A DNA stretch of 64,000 nt from Streptomyces typhae (GCF_009755605.1 NZ_WPNZ01000019.1:62001-126000), one strand, 5' to 3'; positions 35,223-43,924 are shown, numbered from the stretch's first letter. Numbers and translations: made by a program. Notes: a model not told the origin generated them from the letters alone.

Positions 35223-35972
35223 ATGAGCACCGAGACACTGCAGATCCCCACCCCCCACGGCCCGGCCGACGCGTTCGCCGCGTTCCCCGACGGCGGCGGG
35301 CGGCACCCGGGTGTGCTGCTCTATCCGGACGCGTTCGGCGTGCGGCCCGTCATCGAGGACCGGGCCCGCGAACTGGCCGGGCACGGGTACTACGTCCTCG
35401 TACCGAACTTCCTCCACCGGCACGGCCCCGCACCGGTCGTCGACGTCCCCGAGCACATCGACGCGGCGGCCCGCCCCGGCCTCTTCGCGCGGCTGATGCC
35501 CATGATCGAGGAGCTCACCCCCGCACGCGTCCGCGCCGACGCCGACGCCTACCTGCGGTTCCTCACCGCCCGGCCCGGGGTCGGCGCGGGCCCGGTCGCC
35601 ACGGTCGGCTACTGCGTCGGTGCCGTCCTCGCGCTGCGCACCGCGACGGCCCACCCCGACCGGGTGGCCGCCGTCGCCGGATTCCACCCGGGGCAACTGG
35701 TCTCCGAGGCGCCAGACAGCCCGCACCGCGGCGTCCCCGAACTCACTGCGGAGGTCCATCTCGGCCTCGCCGAGGGCGACATGACGGACGAGGCGCTCAC
35801 CGAGTTCACCAAGGCGCTGGACGCCGCGGGCGTCGACTACACCACCGAGCTGTACCCCGACACCGTCCACGGCTTCACCATGCCCGACACCGACGCCTTC
35901 AGCCCGACCGCGCTCCAGCGCCACTGGGACCGGCTGCTCCCCCTCCTGCACCGCACCCTCTCCGACGACTGA
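35223..35972 (+). CDS. dienelactone hydrolase family protein
   Basis: A 249-residue alpha/beta hydrolase. The nucleophile is Cys in VATVGYCVGAVLALRTA, the family hallmark; the catalytic His is in YPDTVHGFTMPDTDAF, and an acidic residue in GLAEGDMTDEAL fits the third triad position. The N-terminal part (GGGRHPGVLLYPDAFGVRPV) is the oxyanion strand. It hydrolyses lactones or esters; the natural substrate is unknown. It converges with the P450 gene. Confidence 0.88.
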   Translation: MSTETLQIPTPHGPADAFAAFPDGGGRHPGVLLYPDAFGVRPVIEDRARELAGHGYYVLVPNFLHRHGPAPVVDVPEHIDAAARPGLFARLMPMIEELTPARVRADADAYLRFLTARPGVGAGPVATVGYCVGAVLALRTATAHPDRVAAVAGFHPGQLVSEAPDSPHRGVPELTAEVHLGLAEGDMTDEALTEFTKALDAAGVDYTTELYPDTVHGFTMPDTDAFSPTALQRHWDRLLPLLHRTLSDD

Positions 35973-35994
35973 GACCCCTCCGGCCGCCCGCGGG

Positions 35995-37269
35995 TCAGAC
36001 GGTGGTGACGTGCACCGGAAGGTGCTTGATGCCGTTGACGAAGTTGGAGCGGACCCGGCGGACGGGACCGCTGAGGCGGATGTCGGCGATGCGCGGGACG
36101 AGTTCCTCGAACATGATGCGGATCTCGGTGCGCGCGAGCAGGTTGCCCAGGCACAGATGCGGGCTCGACTTGCCGAAGGTGAGGTGGTCGTTGGGGGTGC
36201 GGGTGACGTCGAAGGCGTACGGGTCGGGGAAGACGGTCTCGTCCCGGTTGCCGGAGGCGAACCACATGACGACCTTGTCGCCCTCCTTGATCTGCTTGCC
36301 GCCGAGTTCGGTGTCGCGGGTCGCGGTGCGGCGGAAGTGGTAGACGGGCGAGGCCCAGCGCAGGAACTCCTCGACGGCGGCGGGGATCAGGGCGGGGTCC
36401 GCACGGAGCCGGTCGAGCTGGTCGGGGTGCTCGATGAGGGCGAGCGCGGCGTGGGAGATGGCGTGCCGCGTGGTCTCGTTGCCCGCGACGACGAGGAGCA
36501 GGAAGTAGTTGTCGAAGTCCTGCGGGGAGAGCGGCACGCCGTCGCGGGGACGTTCGTTGACGAGACGGGAGACGAGGTCGGTGCCGGTGCCCCCGCGGCG
36601 CTGGCGGGCCAGCTCGCGGCCGTAGGCGAAGACCTCGGTGGCCGCGGGGGAGCGGAAGGGGAGGTGCCGGTAGCGCTCGCTGTCCGCGCTGTCGAGCAGG
36701 ACGTCGGCGTAGTCCGGGTCCGTGTTGCCGATGAGGCGGTTGCCCCAGGCGATCAGGCGCTTGTTGTCCTCGGGAGGCACGTCGAGGAGGCGGGCCAGGA
36801 CGTTGATGGGGAAGTCGGCCGAGACGTGCGTGACGAAGTCGAACGTGCCGCGGGGCAGGGCGGCGTCCAGCGTGCGGGCGGTCAGGCCGCGCAGGAAGTC
36901 CGTGTAGCCGCTGATGACGCTGTGCCCGAACTGCTTCTGGAGCAGGGCGCGCAGGGCCCGGTGGCGGGTCCCGTCCAGTTCCAGGATCGAGGCGCGCAGG
37001 GCGATCTGGTCGTCGTCGACCTCTTCGAGGTTGACGAACCTGGTCGAGGTGAACGTGCCGGGGTCGCGGTCGACGCGGGTGATGTCCTGATGACGGGTGA
37101 GGGCCCAGAAGCCGGAGTTGGGCGCGGCCTCGGGCTGCCAGTGGACGGGGTCCCGCAGGCGCAGGGTGTGGAACATGCGCCAGGGGCTGAGGCCATCGGT
37201 GAAGCGGTCGAGGTCGGTGAGGTCGACGTCGCCGAGGGGCAGGGGCTCCACGGCCGGGGGCGGTGCCAT
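35995..37269 (-). CDS. cytochrome P450 of the putative amine-catabolic cluster
   Basis: A 424-residue soluble P450. The I-helix oxygen-binding motif is LLLVVAGNETTRHAISHAAL, the K-helix ExxR is in EEFLRWASPVYHFRR and the heme-Cys loop is FGKSSPHLCLGNLLARTEIR, where the usual Gly after the Lys position is Ser. Redox partners are encoded just across the divergent promoter (ferredoxin 38981, reductase 39174). It lies 75 bp after the glutamine-synthetase-like gene, in one operon. I infer oxidation of a gamma-glutamylated or free amine, comparable to the CYP151 systems for morpholine and piperidine in mycobacteria. Confidence 0.9.
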   Translation of the reverse strand: MAPPPAVEPLPLGDVDLTDLDRFTDGLSPWRMFHTLRLRDPVHWQPEAAPNSGFWALTRHQDITRVDRDPGTFTSTRFVNLEEVDDDQIALRASILELDGTRHRALRALLQKQFGHSVISGYTDFLRGLTARTLDAALPRGTFDFVTHVSADFPINVLARLLDVPPEDNKRLIAWGNRLIGNTDPDYADVLLDSADSERYRHLPFRSPAATEVFAYGRELARQRRGGTGTDLVSRLVNERPRDGVPLSPQDFDNYFLLLVVAGNETTRHAISHAALALIEHPDQLDRLRADPALIPAAVEEFLRWASPVYHFRRTATRDTELGGKQIKEGDKVVMWFASGNRDETVFPDPYAFDVTRTPNDHLTFGKSSPHLCLGNLLARTEIRIMFEELVPRIADIRLSGPVRRVRSNFVNGIKHLPVHVTTV

Positions 37270-37344
37270 CGAGGGCTCCTTCTGGGCGTGCGCGGTCCCG
37301 CCGCGTCGGGCGGGGCGCGGGTGCTGACGGTTACCGGTGACTGG

Positions 37345-38775
37345 TCACAGGTGGTAGGCGTATTCGATGAACTCCCAGTCCGTCACGTACTGCTGGAACC
37401 GTTCCACCTCGTTGCGCTTGTAGGTCAGGTAGGCGGCCACGAAGTCCTCGCCCAGGAGGCGGGACAGAGCGGTGTCGGCCTCCAGGGCGTCGAGCGCGGC
37501 GGGCAGGCTCGTGGGCAGCAGGGCGGCTCTGGCCGTGTCGTAGCCGTAGCCCCGCAGCGGCTCGGGCGGCTCCCGGGCGGCTTCGACCCCGAGCAGAACG
37601 GCGGCAAGCGCGCCCGCGACCAGGATGTAGGGGTTGGCGGCGGCATCGCCGAGGCGCAGTTCGACGCGGGTGCCCTCGCCCCGTTCGGGCGGGATGCGGA
37701 TCATGGCGCTGCGGTTGTCGAGGCCCCAGTCGATCAGCCAGGGCGCCAGGGTGTCGGGGCCGAAGCGCTTGTAGGAGTTGATGGTCGGATTGAGGAGTGC
37801 GGCGAGGGCCGCGGCGTGGTCGAGCAGCCCCGCGACGGCGTGCCGGGCGAGGCTGGAGAGGCCGTGCGGGGCAGTGGGGTCGTCGAAGGTGTTGCGCCCG
37901 CCCGCGTCCCCCGCGTCCTTGCGGGTGCGCCCGCCTGCCGTCCCGTCTCCGTCCGCGGGGGTGCACGACTCTCCGTCCGCGGGAGTGCACGACAGGTGGA
38001 GATGGAAACCGGAGCCGCCCGCGTCGTTGAAGGGCCTGGCCATGAACGTGGCGAGGCGGCGCTCCTTGCGCGCGAGTTCCTTGACGGCGCACTTCAAACG
38101 GAAGGCGCGGTCGGCGGCGGCCAGGGCCTCGGAGTGCCGGATGTTGATCTCGAACTGCGCGCCGTCGAACTCGTGGTTGCCGGCCGTGACGCCGATGTCC
38201 AGGTCGCGCAACAGCCGCAGGAGGCGGAGCAGGTGGTTGTCGGGGTCGGCGCGCAGCCCCGCCGTGTAGACGGCGCCCTTGGCCGCGGAGTAGCGGCGCC
38301 AGCCGCCGGGGGCCGCGGGATCGGCCTCGCAGAGGAAGTACTCCAGTTCGGGTCCCACGAGGGGGCGCAGACCGTGCTCGGCGCAGCGGGCGAGCACCGC
38401 GCGCAGCAGGTCGCGGGGTGATTCGGGGGCGGGCCCGCCGCTCTCGGGGTCGGTGACGTCGCCCAGGCAGGTGGCCACGCCCGGTTCCCAGGGCAGCGCC
38501 TGCAGGGTCGTCAGATCCGGTCGCACGAGCACATCGGGCAGGCCCGCGTCGAGACCGCCGGCGACCGGGACGACATCGCCCTGCGGGGTGGTGTGGAAGA
38601 CGGCACGGCAGAAGGCGAGGCCGTGCGCGCAGGCCGTCGGCAGGTGTTCCAGCAGCACGTCACGGGCCCGGTCGGAGCCGAGGAGATCGGGATAGACCAC
38701 GCGGACCACGTCGATGCCCTCGTTGGTGAGCCGGTCGATGTGTCCGCGGATCACGGAGGGGTCGTCAGCGCTCAC
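37345..38775 (-). CDS. glutamine synthetase family protein (putative gamma-glutamylamine ligase)
   Basis: A 476-residue type I glutamine synthetase-like enzyme. It has RPLVGPELEYFLCE (metal Glu), EFDGAQFEINIRHSEALAAA, GSGFHLHLS, NPTINSYKRFGPDTLAPW and NRSAMIRIPPERGEGTRVELRLGDAAANPYILVAGALAA. PuuA/GlnA3/GlnA4-type relatives attach glutamate to amines instead of ammonia, and the context (P450, ferredoxin pair, PuuD-like hydrolase, no ammonium genes) favours that role. A 24-bp duplication adds two CTPADG units between the catalytic strands, in a surface loop. GTG start; operon with the P450. Confidence 0.88.
   Translation of the reverse strand: MSADDPSVIRGHIDRLTNEGIDVVRVVYPDLLGSDRARDVLLEHLPTACAHGLAFCRAVFHTTPQGDVVPVAGGLDAGLPDVLVRPDLTTLQALPWEPGVATCLGDVTDPESGGPAPESPRDLLRAVLARCAEHGLRPLVGPELEYFLCEADPAAPGGWRRYSAAKGAVYTAGLRADPDNHLLRLLRLLRDLDIGVTAGNHEFDGAQFEINIRHSEALAAADRAFRLKCAVKELARKERRLATFMARPFNDAGGSGFHLHLSCTPADGESCTPADGDGTAGGRTRKDAGDAGGRNTFDDPTAPHGLSSLARHAVAGLLDHAAALAALLNPTINSYKRFGPDTLAPWLIDWGLDNRSAMIRIPPERGEGTRVELRLGDAAANPYILVAGALAAVLLGVEAAREPPEPLRGYGYDTARAALLPTSLPAALDALEADTALSRLLGEDFVAAYLTYKRNEVERFQQYVTDWEFIEYAYHL
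37946..37993 (-). repeat. 24-bp in-frame duplication in the ligase gene
   Basis: Two adjacent 24-bp copies (37946-37969, 37970-37993) differ at one base. They add an eight-residue CTPADG-type repeat just after the GFHLHLS motif of the glutamine synthetase-like protein. Confidence 0.85.
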
Positions 38776-38797
38776 CGCTGCCTCCTCGACGCCATTT

Positions 38798-38811
38798 GTT
38801 TGAGGTCAAAC
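38798..38811. promoter_or_regulatory. GTTTG-n4-CAAAC operator (ligase side)
   Basis: The 14-bp palindrome GTTTGAGGTCAAAC lies 22 bp before the ligase GTG. It matches the site at 38915 and, less exactly, the one before the MarR gene. It is a likely MarR-family operator. Confidence 0.7.
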
Positions 38812-38914
38812 GATGTCCTGACGGTAGAGGCGGCGATGGTGTCCCGCAAGGCCGCGTGCATCAACTCGGCTTGCGGAACGGGGCATTGACCACCGTGTGG
38901 CCGCTCTCTATGTT

Positions 38915-38928
38915 GTTTGGTACCAAAC
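38915..38928. promoter_or_regulatory. GTTTGGTACCAAAC operator (ferredoxin side)
   Basis: A perfect 14-bp palindrome lies 53 bp before the ferredoxin ATG. It shares the GTTTG/CAAAC arms with the site at 38798, so one regulator probably controls both divergent operons. Confidence 0.75.
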
Positions 38929-38980
38929 GACATACCTCAGAAGGGCCCGTGAGCATGCGGCGAGCCCGGAAGGACGGTCC

Positions 38981-39169
38981 ATGAGGGTCGTAGTCGACAA
39001 GAACAGCTGCCAGGACCACGGGCAGTGCGTGTTCGCGGCGCCCGGCGTCTTCCGCCTCGACGACCAGGGCCACCTCGAGCACCTCACCGACGCCGACGAG
39101 GCGGTGCGCGAGGAGGTCGAGGACGCCGCGGACGTCTGCCCGATGCAGGCCATCCGGATCGAGGACTGA
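38981..39169 (+). CDS. [3Fe-4S] ferredoxin
   Basis: A 62-residue ferredoxin of the kind that feeds actinobacterial P450s. The cluster ligands are in NSCQDHGQCVFAAP (Cys-x2-His-x2-Cys, where the His replaces the fourth Cys of a 4Fe cluster) and DVCPMQAIRIED. It starts at the ATG at 38981, and the reductase gene follows after 4 bp. It would pass electrons to the P450 at 35995 on the divergent arm. Confidence 0.92.
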   Translation: MRVVVDKNSCQDHGQCVFAAPGVFRLDDQGHLEHLTDADEAVREEVEDAADVCPMQAIRIED

Positions 39170-39173
39170 GCAG

Positions 39174-40409
39174 ATGGCCGGGCCCGTCCTGGTGGTCGGT
39201 GCTTCCCTCGGCGGCCTGCGTGCGGCCGAGCAACTGCGCGCCGCGGGCTGGCGCGGACCCGTCAGCGTGGTCGGCGATGAGCCACACATGCCGTACAACC
39301 GCCCACCGCTGTCGAAGGAAGCCCTCGTCGGCGCCGCCCCGTTCGCCTCCCTGGCCTTCACGCCGCGTTCGCACGCCGCCGACGTGCGGTGGCTGCTCGG
39401 ACACCGGGTGGCCGCGGTCCGGCTGCGCGACGGTGTCGCGGTCCTTGACGACGGTGCGGAGCTCGGCTTCGCGGCCCTGGTCGCCGCGACCGGACTGCGG
39501 CCCCGGCGGCTGCGCTGCCCCGGCCCGGCCGGCCCCGCGAGCGGCCGCCATGTGCTGCGCACCCTCACCGACGCCCGGGCGCTGCGCGCCGAACTGCTGC
39601 GGCCCGGGATCCGGCTGGTGGTCGTGGGGGCCGGTTTCATCGGATGCGAGGTCGCGTCGGCCGCCGTGCGGTCGGGGGTGCGCGAGGTCGTGGTGGTCGA
39701 CCCCGAGCCGCTGCCGATGCTGCGGCCGCTGGGCGAACTCCTCGCCCGCGCGCTGCTGCGCCTGCACCGCGCACACGGCGTCCGTTTCCGGCTCGGCGAG
39801 GGCGTGGCGGCGTTCGAGGGGGACGGCCGGGTGACCGGCGTGGTCCTGGACGGCGGACAGGTCCTCGCGGCGGACGTGGTGGTGGAGTGCGTCGGCGCGG
39901 TTCCCAACACCGAATGGCTCGCCCACAACGGCCTCGACCTCAGCGACGGGGTGCTCACGGACGGGCAACTGCGTATGGGAGGCCTGCCGGACGCGTACGC
40001 GGTCGGCGACGTGGCCCGCTTCCCCGACCTCCGCCACGGCGGACTGCCGCGGCGGGTGGAGCACTGGTCCATGCCCGGTGACAGCGCCCGGCACGCCGGG
40101 CGGGCCCTCGCCGCCCGGCTCGCGGGGACCGATGCGGGCCTGGCGCCGTTCGCGCCGCTGCCCAGCTTCTGGAGCGACCAGCACGGCATCCGGATCCAGG
40201 CCTTCGGCGCCCCCGAACTCGGCACCGGCGACGTCCGCGTCCTGGACGGCGACATCGACGGCGATGTCGTGGCGGGCTACCACGCGGGCGGCAGGCTCGT
40301 CGGCGTGGTGGCGCTCGGCGGACCCGGCACCGCCGCCGCGGCGGCCCGGCACCGCGCCCGGCTCCTGCGGCTGCCCCTCTCCCCGTCACCTGAGGAGCAT
40401 CGCCCATGA
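39174..40409 (+). CDS. NAD(P)H-dependent ferredoxin reductase
   Basis: A 411-residue flavoprotein of the putidaredoxin-reductase type. The FAD motif is at the start (GPVLVVGASLGGLRAAEQLR), and PYNRPPLSKEAL is the following signature. The NAD motif is LVVVGAGFIGCEVASAAVR near residue 145. The second FAD motif is DAYAVGDVARFPD near 275, and WSDQHGIRIQAFG lies at the C-terminal domain. It reduces the ferredoxin encoded 4 bp upstream and so drives the P450. Confidence 0.92.
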   Translation: MAGPVLVVGASLGGLRAAEQLRAAGWRGPVSVVGDEPHMPYNRPPLSKEALVGAAPFASLAFTPRSHAADVRWLLGHRVAAVRLRDGVAVLDDGAELGFAALVAATGLRPRRLRCPGPAGPASGRHVLRTLTDARALRAELLRPGIRLVVVGAGFIGCEVASAAVRSGVREVVVVDPEPLPMLRPLGELLARALLRLHRAHGVRFRLGEGVAAFEGDGRVTGVVLDGGQVLAADVVVECVGAVPNTEWLAHNGLDLSDGVLTDGQLRMGGLPDAYAVGDVARFPDLRHGGLPRRVEHWSMPGDSARHAGRALAARLAGTDAGLAPFAPLPSFWSDQHGIRIQAFGAPELGTGDVRVLDGDIDGDVVAGYHAGGRLVGVVALGGPGTAAAAARHRARLLRLPLSPSPEEHRP

Positions 40410-40583
40410 CCCGTGCCCGCGGCTGCCCCCACCCCGAGACGGCGACCGATGCCGCTTCGGTCGTCCGGGCGCCTCCCTGGCGCTGCTCGGGCGACCTGCC
40501 GACCGCCGAGCCGGACCGGCAGCACCGGCCGTGACCCGAAACACCCTCCGCGCCTGCTGCCCGGCCCCGCCGGGGAGGCAGAC

Positions 40584-41396
40584 ATGACGCGGCACACAGC
40601 GCTCGTCGCGGGTACCGCCGTCGCCACCCGGCACTGGATGACCGACCGCCGCGTGGACTCCGCCGCCACCTTCGTGGACACCGCCGCCACCTTTCCCGAC
40701 CGCTCGCCCGGCGACGGCGGCCTCCTCGCCGCAGTCGTACGCGGCACCGCGGCCGAGACCGACGCGGCCGGTGAGGCCTCCCCCGAGTGGGCGGCGACGC
40801 CCCGCGAGGAACGGGCCCACGCCCTGCACGCCGGCGCCGCCGGAGCGACGGAGCGCCTGGCCGAGCCGGCCCGGGGCGAGACCGCCGACAACGGCTCCCT
40901 GCCGCACGCGCACCTGCGCTCCGTCATGCCGCGCGTGGCGCACCACTTCCGGTTCTTCGGCGGCTGGTCGGCGACCCTCGACCGGCCGGACGCCACGACG
41001 AGCACGCGTGGTTCCGCCGCGCCCCGGCACCGCAACCACGCCTCCTGGAATCCGGCAGGGCCCCGCGCGCCGATCACCCCGGTCGGCGACCCGTACCTGC
41101 CCGTCCACTACGCCACGCCGCATCTCTCGAAGTTCCTCGGCGACGGTCCGCCCGGCAAGCGGTGGGTGCCCATCGGCGTGTGCCGGACGGCCGACGCGGA
41201 GGACCACCTGCGCCCGGGCCGGGCGCAGGCCGACGGCGTCGCCGCCACCCCCGGCCGCCCCACCACCCACATCGTGAACGGGCCGACCCCCCTCCGGCGC
41301 GACGCCGGAGTGGAGCCCACCGCATCGCGGGAGGTCCACGCGACGTCGCTCGGCGGCGGTTGGCGGGACCGGGGTGTCCGGCCGGCACGCTGCTGA
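40584..41396 (+). pseudogene. decayed aldehyde dehydrogenase
   Basis: A 270-codon frame whose first 155 codons still track an aldehyde dehydrogenase: HWMTDRRVDSAATFVDT, ATPREERAHALHAG, ETADNGSLPHAHLRSVMPRVAHHFRFFGGW, and SWNPAGPRAPITP where the family has a WNxPL follow-up. After that the similarity collapses. The NAD-binding, catalytic Glu and catalytic Cys regions are missing, and the remaining 110 codons are not recognisable. The frame is still open and GC3-rich. In the amine pathway this enzyme would oxidise the gamma-glutamyl aldehyde, so the step must be done elsewhere or has been lost. Confidence 0.7.
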
Positions 41397-41549
41397 CCCT
41401 GCGGACGGGCGGCCGTACCGGGCCTGCCACGGGGAAGCCCGGCACGGCCGCGCCCCGTCCGCGCCGACCACACCCCCCCACATTCGAGGCCCACGCCCGA
41501 CACCCCCGCCCCCCGACTCCGACGTCCCCCCACCCCTGAGGAACCCGCC

Positions 41550-42281
41550 GTGAACCGCCCCGCACGTCCCCTGATCGCGATTCCCGCCCGCTTCTCCGCA
41601 TCCTGCTCCGCCCTGCGCTACGGAGCCGAGGTCAACGCCCGAGCGCTGATCGAGGCCGTCTGGCGGGGCGGTGGCGAGCCCGCGACCATCCACCCCCACG
41701 CGCCCGGCGGCAGCGCCGACCCGGGCCTCGTGGCCGACCGTCTGTCGCGGTTCGACGGCATCCTGCTGCCCGGCGGCGGCGATCTCTCCCCCAGCCGTTA
41801 CGGAGTCGACCCTGTGCACGGCAGTGTTCACGACATCGATGCCGAACAGGACGGCTTCGACCTGGCGGTCGCCCGGCAGGCCCTGCACGCCGGGCTGCCC
41901 CTCCTCGCGATCTGCCGGGGGGTGCAGGTCGTCAATGTCGCCCTGGGCGGCACCTTGGCGGAGCACCAGGCGGGCTGGCGGCGCGAACACCGCAACCTCG
42001 TCCATCAGGTCGACATCCAGGCGGGCAGCGCGCTGCACGGCATCACGGGCTCCGCTGTGGTGACCGCGTCGTGCTACCACCACCAGCGGGTGGACCGCAT
42101 GGGCGCGGGTCTCACGGTCACCGCCAAGGCCGCCGACGGCACCAGCGAGGCCTTCGAACTACTGGGCAGACACGCGTGGTTCATCGGAGTCCAGTGGCAT
42201 CCGGAGGACACGGCGCTTCCGGACCCCGTGCAACAGGCTCTGTTCAACGCCCTGGTGCAGGCCGCTCGGCAACGCTGGTGA
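41550..42281 (+). CDS. gamma-glutamyl-gamma-aminobutyrate hydrolase family protein (PuuD-like)
   Basis: A 243-residue class I glutamine-amidotransferase-like hydrolase. It has the substrate-entry strand PGGGDLSPSRYG, the nucleophile elbow LLAICRGVQVVNVALGGTL (Cys near residue 122) and the His-Glu pair in IGVQWHPEDTAL. PuuD-type enzymes release glutamate from gamma-glutamylated products, closing the pathway opened by the ligase at 37345. The GTG at 41550 follows a GAGGA ribosome site. It lies downstream of the ferredoxin-reductase genes and the decayed dehydrogenase. Confidence 0.88.
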   Translation: MNRPARPLIAIPARFSASCSALRYGAEVNARALIEAVWRGGGEPATIHPHAPGGSADPGLVADRLSRFDGILLPGGGDLSPSRYGVDPVHGSVHDIDAEQDGFDLAVARQALHAGLPLLAICRGVQVVNVALGGTLAEHQAGWRREHRNLVHQVDIQAGSALHGITGSAVVTASCYHHQRVDRMGAGLTVTAKAADGTSEAFELLGRHAWFIGVQWHPEDTALPDPVQQALFNALVQAARQRW

Positions 42282-42310
42282 GGTGCGCGGTGCTCGCACG
42301 CGGTTCCCGC

Positions 42311-42889
42311 TCAGCCCTCGGCGCGGGGCCGCCGGCCGCTGCGCCGGGGCGCGGGCTCGGCACCGTCGAGGAGCGCGCGGCGCCGTTCCTCGCCGTGCTC
42401 CTCGACCTGGAGGACGACCTGCCGGAGCCCGGCGGCGACGCGACGGCACTCGGTGTCCCCGAGCCGTCCGGCGACGAAGGCCTCCTCCGCGTTGAAGCGG
42501 GGGAACAGGTCCTGCATCAGCTCCGTCCCGGACTCGGTGAGCCGGAGCAGCACGAGCCGGCCGTCGTCCGGATGCCCGCCACGCCTGACCAGGCCCCTCG
42601 CTTCCAGGGTGCGGACGACTCCGGTCAGGGTGCCCTTGGAGATACCGGCCTCCTCCGCCACGTGCCGTGTCTCCGACTCGCCCCATATCCACACCACCCA
42701 CAGCACGACGAACCCGGTCCAGGACAGGTCGCAGCCGCGCAGCACGGAGTTCTCCAGGTGCTGTCGGACGGCGGAGGCGGCCCGGTAGATGTTGGCGACC
42801 ATGGCCATCTGGTCGTGCTGGATCGGCGCACCGCCGAGCTTGTCCCACGCCAGCTTCTCGGCTTCGGTGATGGACCGCTGACCGGGCAC
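42311..42889 (-). CDS. MarR family transcriptional regulator
   Basis: A 192-residue winged-helix regulator. The DNA-binding domain reads LSWTGFVVLWVVWIWGESET, RHVAEEAGISKGTLTGVVRT, LEARGLVRRGGHPDDGRLVLLRLTESG, with the typical DxR wing. I chose the GTG at 42889 because AAGGAG lies nine bases before it; a GTG six bases upstream is also possible, and the open frame extends further. The operator-like site at 42938 lies in its promoter and matches those at 38798 and 38915, so it probably represses itself and both catabolic operons. Confidence 0.88.
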   Translation of the reverse strand: MPGQRSITEAEKLAWDKLGGAPIQHDQMAMVANIYRAASAVRQHLENSVLRGCDLSWTGFVVLWVVWIWGESETRHVAEEAGISKGTLTGVVRTLEARGLVRRGGHPDDGRLVLLRLTESGTELMQDLFPRFNAEEAFVAGRLGDTECRRVAAGLRQVVLQVEEHGEERRRALLDGAEPAPRRSGRRPRAEG

Positions 42890-42937
42890 GGGCACCCTCT
42901 CCTTCGCTGCCGCGGGGACGCACGCCCCAAGTGTATC

Positions 42938-42951
42938 GTTCGGGATCAAAC
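42938..42951. promoter_or_regulatory. GTTCGGGATCAAAC operator (MarR promoter)
   Basis: A diverged 14-bp copy of the GTTTG-n4-CAAAC palindrome lies 49 bp before the MarR start. The right arm is intact and the left arm has one change. It is likely the autoregulatory site. Confidence 0.6.
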
Positions 42952-43254
42952 CACATGGGGTGCGAGATCTGCGCGTACGCGGCGCACGTACCGAACAAGA
43001 AGCGGCACTGCGGGAGTTGAGCGCCACTCGCTCGGCCCGCTCGGTCAGTACGGCCGGCACGGCCCGCACGGCGCGCTGGCCGAATCGTACGCAGTGGCCG
43101 GTCGGTCCGCGGTCGGGCGCCCGTACCCGGTGCTAGCGTCGAACGACGCGCCATTTCGTCCGCCTTCGGCCCCGGCGCGGCCTGTGTCGCCCGGGAGCCG
43201 GCGGCGAGGTGCGCGATCACCCACCATCCACTCAGGCAGAGGGGAAGAACCGTC

Positions 43255-43863
43255 ATGAAGCGCGCCCTCGTGGTCATCGACGTCCAGAACGAGTACGTCA
43301 CCGGCGGGCTGCAGATCGGCTACCCGGATCCGGCGCTCAGTCTGGCCAACATCGGCGCCGCCATGGACGCCGCCACCCGGGAGGGCATACCGGTGGTGGT
43401 CGTCCAGCACGTCGCGCCCGCCGGTGCGCCCCTCTTCGGCCGGGACGGCCACGGCTTCGCGCTGCACGAGGTGGTCGCCTCCCGCCCGCGCGACCATCTG
43501 GTGGAGAAGACCCTGCCTTCCTCCTTCGCCGGCACCGACTTCGGTGACTGGCTGGAGCGGCAGGGCATCGACACCCTGACCATCGTCGGCTACATGACCC
43601 AGACCTGTGACGAGTCCACGGCCCGTGCCGCCGTCCACCGCGGCTACTCGGTGGAGATGCTCTCCGACGCGACCGGGACGATCCCGATGTCCAACCGGGT
43701 CGGGACGCTGTCCGCCGCCGAGGTGCACCACGCGATCCTCGTGGTGATGCAGTCGTTCTTCGCCGCGGTGTCCACCACAGCCGAGTGGATTGAGGCGGCC
43801 CGCACCAAGTCCTCCCTGGGCCGCCCCGACTTCGCGGCCGCCACCGACGCCGGTCAGCTCTGA
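43255..43863 (+). CDS. isochorismatase family cysteine hydrolase
   Basis: A 202-residue hydrolase. The catalytic Asp is in RALVVIDVQNEYVTGG, the Lys in HLVEKTLPSSFAGTDF and the Cys in LTIVGYMTQTCDESTARAAV; these three make the family triad. A cis-peptide-type TIVGYM precedes the Cys. Members cleave amides, ureides or isochorismate. Lying next to the MarR gene, divergently, it may act at the end of the same amine pathway, but it has no operator of its own that I can see. A strong terminator follows. Confidence 0.88.
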   Translation: MKRALVVIDVQNEYVTGGLQIGYPDPALSLANIGAAMDAATREGIPVVVVQHVAPAGAPLFGRDGHGFALHEVVASRPRDHLVEKTLPSSFAGTDFGDWLERQGIDTLTIVGYMTQTCDESTARAAVHRGYSVEMLSDATGTIPMSNRVGTLSAAEVHHAILVVMQSFFAAVSTTAEWIEAARTKSSLGRPDFAAATDAGQL

Positions 43864-43924
43864 CAGGTCACCCGATCCGGACTCCACGTCCGGTGCCACG
43901 GCACGGTCCTCGCGCACCGTCCGC

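Noticed and set aside
36010..38421. 803-codon plus-strand frame over the P450 and ligase genes
   Set aside because: It is the complement of two strongly supported minus-strand genes and has no domain.
41397..41549. Possible continuation of the aldehyde dehydrogenase into the gap before the PuuD-like gene
   Set aside because: I found no recognisable dehydrogenase motifs in any frame there.
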